Positions 1 through 4,804 of a stretch of DNA of 7,273 nucleotides are shown one piece after another; position 1 is the first letter of the stretch; each line of letters begins with the position of its first letter. The position numbers and the translations under genes are program-made. The notes beneath the pieces are model-generated. The model saw only the letters and a program-made list of their open reading frames with translations. It was not told the origin of the DNA and searched no databases. Origin of the DNA: Hyphomicrobiales bacterium (lineage in GTDB: Bacteria > Pseudomonadota > Alphaproteobacteria > Rhizobiales > Aestuariivirgaceae); the NCBI GenBank assembly GCA_027031305.1, contig JALVRJ010000036.1:1-7273 (forward strand), in the 5' to 3' direction.

Positions 1-1074
1 CGCGCGTGGCGACTTGCCCGGAAGGTGTGGCTCGTCCACCAGCACCTCGTGCTCGCCCACCATCACCGCATAGCGCACCACCGGCCCCAGGAACTCCGCG
101 TGTGCGATGCGCACCGGCACGCACACCTCATCGGCGCACGCCTTCGCTTCCGCCGCCAGCAGCCGCGCCGCCTGCGGGCGGAACACGGCGTGCGCCGCGC
201 CCTCCGGCTCCTCCGCCGCCACCGGCAGGGCGAAGCCGGCGGGCCCCTCGAACCACTTCCCACCATCGCGCGCCACCACCCGCCCTTCCAGCCGGTTGGC
301 CGCTCCCAGGAAGCCGGCCACGAACAGGTTCGCGGGTTCGTCATACAGCTCCATGGGCGGTCCCACCTGCTGAATCACGCCGCCCTCCAGCACCGCCATG
401 GTGTCGGCCAAGGTGTTGGCCTCTTCCTGGTCGTGGGTGACGAACACGGTGGTGATGCCCAGCTCGCGTTGCAGGCGCCGCAATTCGCGCCGCATCTGCA
501 CCCGCAGGTTCGCATCCAGGTTGGACAGCGGTTCGTCCAGCAGCAGCACCCGCGGGCGCACCACGATGGTGCGCGCCAGCGCCACCCGCTGCTGTTGCCC
601 GCCGGAGAGCTGCGAGGGGCGGCGGTTCGCCAGCTCCGCCAGCCCCACCAGTTCCAGCGCCTCTCGCACGCGCGGGCCGATCTCCGCCTTGGGCACGCCG
701 CGCTCCTTGAGCCCGAAGGCCACGTTCTCCCACACCGTCATGTGCGGCCACAGGGCATAGTTCTGAAACACCATGCCCACGTTGCGCTCCCACGGCGGCA
801 GGGTGGTCACGTCCTCATCCCCGATGAGGATGCGTCCGCGCGGGTGCGGGCCGAAACCGGCGATGGCGCGCAGCAGGGTCGATTTGCCCGACCCGGAAGG
901 CCCGAGGAAGGCGAACAGTTCGCCGGCGGCGATTTCCAGATTGATGCCGCGCAGCACCTCCGTGGCGCCGAAGGAAATGTGCAGATCCTCGATCCGCACC
1001 CGGCGCGATTCCAGCCGCGCTCCGCGTTTGCCGCCCCTGTTTTCCGGCGCCCGTGTTTTTTCCGTCGTGTGCAT
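1..1074 (-). CDS. ABC importer ATP-binding protein, FbpC/PotA-like (C-terminus cut by window edge)
   Basis: This is the ATPase subunit of the importer encoded just upstream. It would sit on the cytoplasmic face and drive transport by ATP hydrolysis. I translated it by hand: 358 codons are open from the ATG at 1074-1072 to the window edge. Visible motifs are Walker A GPSGSGKST (residues 58-66), Q-loop Gln104, signature LSGGQQQR (156-163), Walker B VLLLDEP (176-182) with catalytic Glu181, and H-loop His214. After about residue 260 there is a C-terminal regulatory region of TOBE type. FbpC proteins are usually about 350 residues, so only a few residues are probably missing. The ATG has an AAGGGG ribosome site about 9 nt upstream (1084-1089). 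About 25 charged residues precede the first conserved strand (VRIEDLHISFG), a slightly long N-terminus; a GTG at residue 26 is an alternative start without an obvious ribosome site. The gene begins 45 nt after the permease stop, consistent with an operon. The family is clear; the substrate is not. Confidence 0.95.
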   Translation of the reverse strand, partial: MHTTEKTRAPENRGGKRGARLESRRVRIEDLHISFGATEVLRGINLEIAAGELFAFLGPSGSGKSTLLRAIAGFGPHPRGRILIGDEDVTTLPPWERNVGMVFQNYALWPHMTVWENVAFGLKERGVPKAEIGPRVREALELVGLAELANRRPSQLSGGQQQRVALARTIVVRPRVLLLDEPLSNLDANLRVQMRRELRRLQRELGITTVFVTHDQEEANTLADTMAVLEGGVIQQVGPPMELYDEPANLFVAGFLGAANRLEGRVVARDGGKWFEGPAGFALPVAAEEPEGAAHAVFRPQAARLLAAEAKACADEVCVPVRIAHAEFLGPVVRYAVMVGEHEVLVDEPHLPGKSPRA

Positions 1075-1094
1075 GAAACGTCGCCCCTTGTTTC

Positions 1095-1120
1095 CCGGTG
1101 GACGAGCCACCGGCCTTTTT
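1095..1120 (+). terminator. Hairpin plus T-run on the plus strand, antisense to the importer operon
   Basis: A perfect 7-bp GC-rich stem (CCGGTGG at 1095-1101, CCACCGG at 1107-1113) encloses the loop ACGAG. On the plus strand it is followed by CC and five T (1116-1120). This is the form of an intrinsic terminator for plus-strand transcription, yet both flanking genes run on the minus strand. On the minus strand the hairpin is preceded by A residues and not followed by a T-run, so there it would be only an intercistronic stem-loop. It lies between the permease stop and the ATPase start; the T-run ends on the first base of the permease stop codon complement. It could block antisense transcription or stabilise the polycistronic mRNA ends. 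The structure is seen; the function is inferred. Confidence 0.45.
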
Positions 1121-2898
1121 CACACGCCCTGCGCCGCCATGCGTGCGTCCTGCGCCGCCTGCGCCCGCTGGCGCTCCACGAAACGGTGCGACAGCCACGT
1201 GGCGAAGCCGACGATGATGACCGCCAGCACGCCCAGAGCCGCCCCCGGCCCGCGCCCGGCCGCCGTCTGCATGTAAACGTAGATGCCATAGGACAGCGGC
1301 GCGTCCGATTCGCTGGACACCAGCATGATGGTGGCTGAAAGCTCCACCGCGGCGGTAGCGAACGCGGTGACGAACCCCGCCGCGATGCCGCCCGCCATCA
1401 GCGGCACGACGATGCGCCGCACCGTGGTGAAGCGCCCGGCGCCGAGGTTTTCCGCCGCTTCCTCGAGCGTCACGGATACCTGTTGCAGGGCCGCCGAACA
1501 GGCGCGCAGCGCATAGGGCAGGCGGCGGATGGTGAGCGCCACCACGATGATGATCCACCACGATGCCAGCGGCTTGCCCACGTAGGGCAACATGACGTCG
1601 TGAAACGAACGCAGGTAGCCAATGGCCAGCACCACGCCCGGCACCGCCACCGCCGCCGTGCCCAGGTAGTCCAGCACGTGCCGCCCCGGCAGGCGCGTGC
1701 GCTGCACGATGTAGGCAATCGCCGTGGCCAGCAACACGTCGAGCAGCGCCGCCAGCCCGGCGTAGAGCAGCGTGTTGGCGATATAGGGCCAGGCAGAGGT
1801 GAACACTTCCCGGTAATGCGCCAGGGTGAAGCCGTCCGGCAACACCGAGTAGGACCAGATGGTGCCGAAGGACAGCAGCAACAGGCCGAAATGTGGCGAC
1901 AGTACGATCAGCAGGATGAGCAGGACCAGCGCATAGGCCGCGGCCTTTTCCCACGGCCGCAGGTCGCGCTTCAACAGCCCGCCGCCGCCTTTCTGCACCG
2001 AGGCGTAATCGCGCCCCTTCATTGACAGGTGCGCCACCCACAGCGACAGCAGCGAGAACACCACCAGGATGACGGAAATGACGTAACCCATCGGATCGGT
2101 GATGCCGATGGAGGAAATGCGCAAGTAGGCCTGCGGCGCCAGCATGGTGTTCACGTTCAGCAGCAGCGGCGTGCCGAGATCGTCGAACACCTTCAGAAAC
2201 ACAAGCGCCGCGCCCGCCACGTAGCCGGGCATGGCCAGCGGAAAGACGATGCGCCGGAACAGCCGCAGCCCGTGCGCGCCGAGATTTTGCGCCGCTTCCT
2301 CCAGCGAGCGGTCGATGGTGTTGAGGCTGGCGGAGAGGTTGATGAGAATGAACGGGAAATAGTGGATGGACTGCACCAGGATGACGCCGTTCAGCCCCTC
2401 CATGAACGGAAGGGTGACGCCGAAATACTCGTCCAGCAGCAGGTTCACCGAGCCGTTGGCGCCGAAGATCATCTGCATGGCCACCGCGCCCACGAACGGC
2501 GGCATGATCAGCGGCAGCACGCCCAGCGTCTGGATCAGCGCCGTGCCGGCGAAATTGAACCGCGAGGTGAAATAGGCCAGCGGCAGCGAGATGAACGTGG
2601 CCACCACCACCGACATCAGCGACACGTAAAGCGAGTTGTAGAAGGATTCGCGAAACAGCGGCGTGCGGAAGAAGTCCATGAAGTTGACCAGCGTCAGCGC
2701 GCCGGTGTCCACATCGACGAAGGCGACATAGACCACCTGCGCCACCGGAATGACCAGGAACAGCAGCAGGAAGGCAAGGATCGCCAGCGCCAGCAGGGCC
2801 GCGCCCTTCTGCGCCCGCCAAGCGGCGGCGAGTTCGCGCAGAAGGCCACCCGCCATGTCCTGACGGCCCGCCGTTACCGATGTGCCGGTGGCGCTCAT
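1120..2898 (-). CDS. ABC importer permease, two fused transmembrane domains (FbpB type)
   Basis: This 592-residue inner-membrane permease carries both transmembrane halves on one chain, as in FbpB/AfuB-type ferric iron permeases. Helices begin at about residues 33-60 and recur through 300; a hydrophilic linker with a GGGG run (about 294-318) leads to a second half starting near 320. Each half has an EAA loop that contacts the ATPase: LEEAAQNLGAHG near 199-210 and LEEAAENLGAGR near 478-489, both followed by an RRIV-PL segment. The duplicated EAA loops show a complete two-domain permease. The ATG start has a GGGAGA ribosome site (complement of 2905-2910) with a 6-nt spacer. The start codon overlaps by four bases (ATGA) the stop of a short upstream ORF, suggesting translational coupling. 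The gene lies between the binding-protein and ATPase genes, the usual FbpA-B-C order. Ferric iron is the family default, but the atypical binding protein weakens that prediction. Confidence 0.95.
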   Translation of the reverse strand: MSATGTSVTAGRQDMAGGLLRELAAAWRAQKGAALLALAILAFLLLFLVIPVAQVVYVAFVDVDTGALTLVNFMDFFRTPLFRESFYNSLYVSLMSVVVATFISLPLAYFTSRFNFAGTALIQTLGVLPLIMPPFVGAVAMQMIFGANGSVNLLLDEYFGVTLPFMEGLNGVILVQSIHYFPFILINLSASLNTIDRSLEEAAQNLGAHGLRLFRRIVFPLAMPGYVAGAALVFLKVFDDLGTPLLLNVNTMLAPQAYLRISSIGITDPMGYVISVILVVFSLLSLWVAHLSMKGRDYASVQKGGGGLLKRDLRPWEKAAAYALVLLILLIVLSPHFGLLLLSFGTIWSYSVLPDGFTLAHYREVFTSAWPYIANTLLYAGLAALLDVLLATAIAYIVQRTRLPGRHVLDYLGTAAVAVPGVVLAIGYLRSFHDVMLPYVGKPLASWWIIIVVALTIRRLPYALRACSAALQQVSVTLEEAAENLGAGRFTTVRRIVVPLMAGGIAAGFVTAFATAAVELSATIMLVSSESDAPLSYGIYVYMQTAAGRGPGAALGVLAVIIVGFATWLSHRFVERQRAQAAQDARMAAQGV

Positions 2899-2969
2899 GG
2901 AGCTTCTCCCGATGAAGGTTGAGAGAAGAAAACGAGCCGGATGGACGGCACAAGGCTATGGCTGCCCAT
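2895..2969 (-). CDS. Possible 24-residue leader ORF coupled to the permease start
   Basis: This short frame runs from an ATG (complement of 2967-2969) to a TGA (complement of 2895-2897), encoding 24 residues that begin MGSHSLVPSIRL and end SSGEAP. Its support is the start signal: a TGGAGG Shine-Dalgarno sequence (complement of 2975-2980) lies 5 nt before the ATG, a stronger match than the permease's own site. Its stop shares ATGA with the permease start, the classic arrangement for translational coupling. The peptide has no recognisable domain. The same frame stays open upstream through the repeat element, which is expected because that repeat is commonly open in several frames, so openness alone is not evidence. 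It could be a leader peptide that loads ribosomes onto the permease, or a chance arrangement; conservation in relatives would decide. Confidence 0.35.
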   Translation of the reverse strand: MGSHSLVPSIRLVFFSQPSSGEAP

Positions 2970-2974
2970 GGAAA

Positions 2975-2980
2975 CCTCCA
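2975..2980 (-). promoter_or_regulatory. Strong Shine-Dalgarno site of the short leader ORF
   Basis: On the minus strand TGGAGG precedes an ATG with a 5-nt spacer (TTTCC). It sits about 80 nt upstream of the permease start, too far to serve it directly, so if functional it initiates the 24-codon ORF whose stop overlaps the permease ATG. Confidence 0.45.
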
Positions 2981-2992
2981 AGGCACCCGGAT

Positions 2993-3068
2993 TCGTCATT
3001 CCCGCGCAAGCGGGAATCCAGCAAGGCACGGTCGCACTCATGGATCCCCGCCTCCGCGGGGATGACGA
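2993..3068. repeat. 76-bp double-hairpin repeat of the dRS3 / 'VIPAEAGI' type
   Basis: Two perfect 8-bp hairpins flank a spacer of about 26 bp. The first is ATTCCCGC-GCAA-GCGGGAAT at 2998-3017; the second is ATCCCCGC-CTCC-GCGGGGAT at 3044-3063. The two arms are themselves inverted copies: 2993-3020 and the reverse complement of 3041-3068 agree at 24 of 28 positions, so the unit can fold as two hairpins or one long stem. The first hairpin fits ATTCCC-N8-GGGAAT, the consensus I recall for neisserial dRS3 repeats, and translations give the familiar spurious peptide words VIPAEAGI, LRGND and WIPACAGMT seen in many proteobacterial genomes. Such repeats are usually dispersed, non-coding and present in many copies. 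Here it lies inside a transcribed region and could act as an mRNA stabiliser or partial terminator, lowering permease relative to binding-protein expression. Confidence 0.85.
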
Positions 3069-3127
3069 GATATGAGAACCGCTCATTGGAGCACGTTTCT
3101 TCGCCATTTGTCGCAACCGCAGGCGTG

Positions 3128-3153
3128 AAAAAGCTATGCAGTGTAGCTGCACA
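3128..3153 (-). terminator. Candidate weak intrinsic terminator after the binding-protein gene
   Basis: In the minus-strand transcript TGCAG and CTGCA (complements of 3147-3151 and 3137-3141) form a 5-bp stem with a 5-nt loop. One G-U and one U-A pair can extend it to 7 bp, and it is followed after GC by five U (complement of 3128-3132). It begins about 80 nt after the binding-protein stop. The stem is short and modest in GC, so termination would be partial at best. That would suit an importer operon in which the binding protein is made in excess. Confidence 0.35.
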
Positions 3154-3234
3154 CTCCGGACAACCATGGTGCGGGGCGAGCGACGCGTGCCAGTCCGGCA
3201 TGACCGGCGAACCGCCCCGCCCGCCGCCATCAGC

Positions 3235-4578
3235 TCACTGCGCCATGGCCTTGGCCTTTTCGGCCAGTTCCTTCGCCCTGGCGTAGTTGGCCTTCACAAT
3301 GGCATCCCACTGCTGTTCCACCTCCGCCTGCCGGCCCGTCACCTTGTCGGTCTTCTTCTTGCGCTTCTTCTTGAAGATGGACGCGAACGCCGGATCCAGC
3401 GACTTCGCCTCGTCGATGGGCACCGCCGCCACCAGCGCGCGGGCCTCGTCCAGCAGCTTCTGCGCTTCCGCGTTCGGCTTGCTTGCCAGCGCCGCGGCGG
3501 CCTCGTGAATGGCCTTCGTCGCCGCCTTCAGGTCATCCAGCCGATAGGTGATCATCACGTCGAACAGCGAGTTGACCAGGTTGTAGCGCGCCTTGGACTT
3601 CTTCACGTCGAAGGCCACGCTGGCGGCGATTTCGCCCTTGAACGGATTGGGCAGGTGCTTCGCCGGGCCGTCATACAGCTCCGGACGCACCGGCAGGCGC
3701 TGGATTTTCGGGTCCAGCAGCAGCTTCTGCCCTTCCGGGGACAGCACGAACTCGATGAAGGCCGCCGCCGCCTTCGGGTGCGGCGCGTTCTTCACGATGG
3801 CGATGTTCGCCGGCACCAGCGCCGTGGTGGAGGGATAGCGGAACTCCACCGGGTAGCCCGTCGCCTTCGACGAAAAGCCGAAGAAGTCGATGACGATGCC
3901 GATGCCGAATTCGCCGGAATTCACCCCCGATGGCACGCCGAAGGAGCGTTCCGTCACCGTCTTCAGGTTGCCGCCGATGCCCTTCCACAGGGCCCAGCCG
4001 TCCTTCCAGCCCTTGCCCTGCAGCACCGTTTCCACCGTCAGGTGCGTGGTCCCCGAGCGCGACGGAGCCGACATGCCGACATGGTTGAAATAGACCGCCT
4101 TGGCGAGGTCTTCCCACTCCTTCGGCGCGGGCAGCTTCTTGGCCTTCAGGTAGCGGGTGTTCCACATGATGCCGTAGCCGGAGGCGGCGAAGCCCTTGTA
4201 ATAGCCCTCCGGGTCGTTCAGCGGAAAGCTTCCGATCTTGTCCGGAATGCCCTTCGCCTTCACCTGGTATTTGGCTAACAGGCCGTCACCCTTCAGCACC
4301 TCGAAGGCGTCCGGCGCCGAGGCCCAGAAGATGTCGGAGGTGTTGTTGGAAGCCGTTTCCTGGATGTATTTCACCCCCGCGGTGGTCTTCTTCTTCAGCA
4401 TGTCCACCTTGGTGCCGGGATATTTGGCCTCGAAGGCCTTCTTGAATACCCCGGTGAGATCCTTCGGGAACGAGGTGACCACCACCAGCTTGTTCTCGAT
4501 TTCCGCCGCCTGGACGGAGATGGGCAACACCGCCGCCACCGACATCACGGCGGCGGCCATCAACGAGCGCGCGAACAT
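3235..4578 (-). CDS. Periplasmic ABC solute-binding protein, FbpA-like with atypical ligand site and C-terminal extension
   Basis: This 447-residue protein should capture the importer's ligand in the periplasm. It starts with a signal peptide (MFARSLMAAAVMSV..., likely cleaved after SVQA, residue 24), followed by a mature protein opening with a strand typical of family-1 binding proteins (KLVVVTSFPKD). Conserved-looking segments are SDIFWASAPDAFEVLK (81-96), GYGIMWNTRYLK (134-145) and the late AAAAFIEFVLSPEGQKLL (270-287). Where FbpA proteins carry the iron-binding Tyr-Tyr pair, this one reads GIVIDFFGFSSKATG (227-241): Phe-Phe, no tyrosine. The protein is about 100 residues longer than typical FbpA and ends in an Ala/Lys-rich helical tail with the basic run KKKRKKK at 403-409. 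The ATG at 4578 has an AGGGAGGA ribosome site (4586-4593) and precedes the signal peptide directly, so I prefer it to upstream in-frame starts. It is probably the first gene of the operon. The ligand is unknown: ferric iron, a chelate or another small anion are all possible. Confidence 0.92.
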   Translation of the reverse strand: MFARSLMAAAVMSVAAVLPISVQAAEIENKLVVVTSFPKDLTGVFKKAFEAKYPGTKVDMLKKKTTAGVKYIQETASNNTSDIFWASAPDAFEVLKGDGLLAKYQVKAKGIPDKIGSFPLNDPEGYYKGFAASGYGIMWNTRYLKAKKLPAPKEWEDLAKAVYFNHVGMSAPSRSGTTHLTVETVLQGKGWKDGWALWKGIGGNLKTVTERSFGVPSGVNSGEFGIGIVIDFFGFSSKATGYPVEFRYPSTTALVPANIAIVKNAPHPKAAAAFIEFVLSPEGQKLLLDPKIQRLPVRPELYDGPAKHLPNPFKGEIAASVAFDVKKSKARYNLVNSLFDVMITYRLDDLKAATKAIHEAAAALASKPNAEAQKLLDEARALVAAVPIDEAKSLDPAFASIFKKKRKKKTDKVTGRQAEVEQQWDAIVKANYARAKELAEKAKAMAQ

Positions 4579-4585
4579 GGTTCTG

Positions 4586-4593
4586 TCCTCCCT
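4586..4593 (-). promoter_or_regulatory. Ribosome-binding site of the binding-protein gene
   Basis: AGGGAGGA on the minus strand lies 7 nt before the ATG at 4578-4576. It fixes that start over longer in-frame alternatives reaching back to about 4668, which would put 30 arginine-rich residues ahead of a well-formed signal peptide. Confidence 0.8.
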
Positions 4594-4620
4594 GAACGCT
4601 GTGAATTGACGCGCAATCCG

Positions 4621-4685
4621 CCGGCTTCGCGCCGGTCTTCTTGCCTGGGGCGGGCGCCCCGACGCCACCGGCGCGAGCCGCCGGT
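4621..4685 (-). promoter_or_regulatory. Leader of the binding-protein mRNA with alternative GC hairpins
   Basis: Three hairpins lie in tandem: 4621-4635 (CCGGC/GCCGG), 4647-4660 (GGGGC/GCCCC) and 4667-4685 (ACCGGCG/CGCCGGT, 7 bp, loop of 5). An alternative fold pairs 4627-4636 (TCGCGCCGGT) with 4667-4676 (ACCGGCGCGA), a perfect 10-bp stem that encloses the middle hairpin and excludes the outer two. If the promoter proposed at 4693-4720 is real, transcription would begin right at the edge of this structure, placing it in the 5' untranslated leader. I do not recognise a known riboswitch class, and there is no T-run to make it a simple terminator. A role in attenuation or mRNA stability is inference; in GC-rich DNA some such pairing arises by chance. 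Confidence 0.35.
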
Positions 4686-4692
4686 TGCATCC

Positions 4693-4720
4693 AGCTTAAC
4701 CCTTTGAGGGGCGGCGTCAA
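4693..4720 (-). promoter_or_regulatory. Candidate sigma70-type promoter for the importer operon
   Basis: On the minus strand TTGACG (complement of 4715-4720) and TAAGCT (complement of 4693-4698) are separated by 16 bp. The -35 matches five of six consensus bases; the -10 matches only three, but these are the most conserved ones (TA....T). Transcription would start near 4686, leaving a leader of about 107 nt. I saw no convincing Fur-, RirA- or Irr-like operator here, which is notable for an iron-type importer. Confidence 0.4.
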
Positions 4721-4790
4721 TGGCGCATTTGCCCTGTGTCAAGGCGAAGGGCGGGCGAGGCGTGGTTCACTGCCCGCGCGACCGATAAAC

Positions 4791-4796
4791 AGGGGA
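4791..4796 (+). promoter_or_regulatory. Ribosome-binding site of the nirN-like gene
   Basis: AGGGGA lies 8 nt before the ATG at 4805. It supports that start over an in-frame GTG at 4736, which would add 23 arginine-rich residues in front of a well-formed signal peptide and has no clear ribosome site. Confidence 0.75.
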
Positions 4797-4804
4797 ACGC
4801 CGGC

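Larger units (their letters stand above)
2899..3234. other. Intercistronic region between binding-protein and permease genes
   Basis: This 336-bp stretch separates two genes of one apparent operon, which is unusually long. Read in the direction of transcription (downwards in coordinate) it holds about 80 bp with no recognisable signal, a candidate weak terminator (3153-3128), the double-hairpin repeat (3068-2993), and a Shine-Dalgarno-led short ORF (2980-2895). I looked for a separate permease promoter below 2993 and found only poor matches, such as TTGGAG with TAGCCT 17 bp downstream on the minus strand; I do not call one. Confidence 0.6.

Noticed and set aside
337..350. A 14-bp identity (CGTCATACAGCTCC) between the ATPase gene and the binding-protein gene near 3669
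   Set aside because: Both copies simply encode the residues Glu-Leu-Tyr-Asp in unrelated contexts; flanking sequence does not match.
25..1338. A 437-codon plus-strand open frame across the ATPase and the end of the permease
   Set aside because: It is the antisense shadow of two clearly conserved minus-strand genes. Its product is rich in His, Arg and Gln with no domain, as expected from reverse reading of GC-rich coding DNA.
2029..2922. A 297-codon plus-strand frame opposite the permease
   Set aside because: Gln/His/Arg-rich antisense shadow with no family resemblance and no ribosome site.
815..2986. A 723-codon minus-strand open frame overlapping the permease
   Set aside because: It is an alternative frame of the permease gene with low-complexity Arg/Gly/Ala/His content. 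The permease frame carries membrane helices and both EAA loops.
2956..3201. An 81-codon minus-strand frame containing VIPAEAGI and LRGND
   Set aside because: This is the same repeat read in another frame, without a ribosome site or conserved domain.
2895..3230. A 111-codon minus-strand frame spanning the intercistronic region
   Set aside because: Its middle is the translated repeat (peptide words WIPACAGMT), a well-known source of spurious proteins. Only the last 24 codons have a start signal worth noting.
4704..4720. TTGA...TCAA inverted half-sites, considered as an FNR/NNR operator for the nirN-like gene
   Set aside because: The half-sites are 9 bp apart instead of the 6 required between TTGA and TCAA, and the right half overlaps the better-supported -35 of the importer promoter.
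4784..4789. GATAAA as a -10 element for the nirN-like gene
   Set aside because: It lies directly against the ribosome site, so a transcript starting from it would lack that site. No paired -35 is visible.
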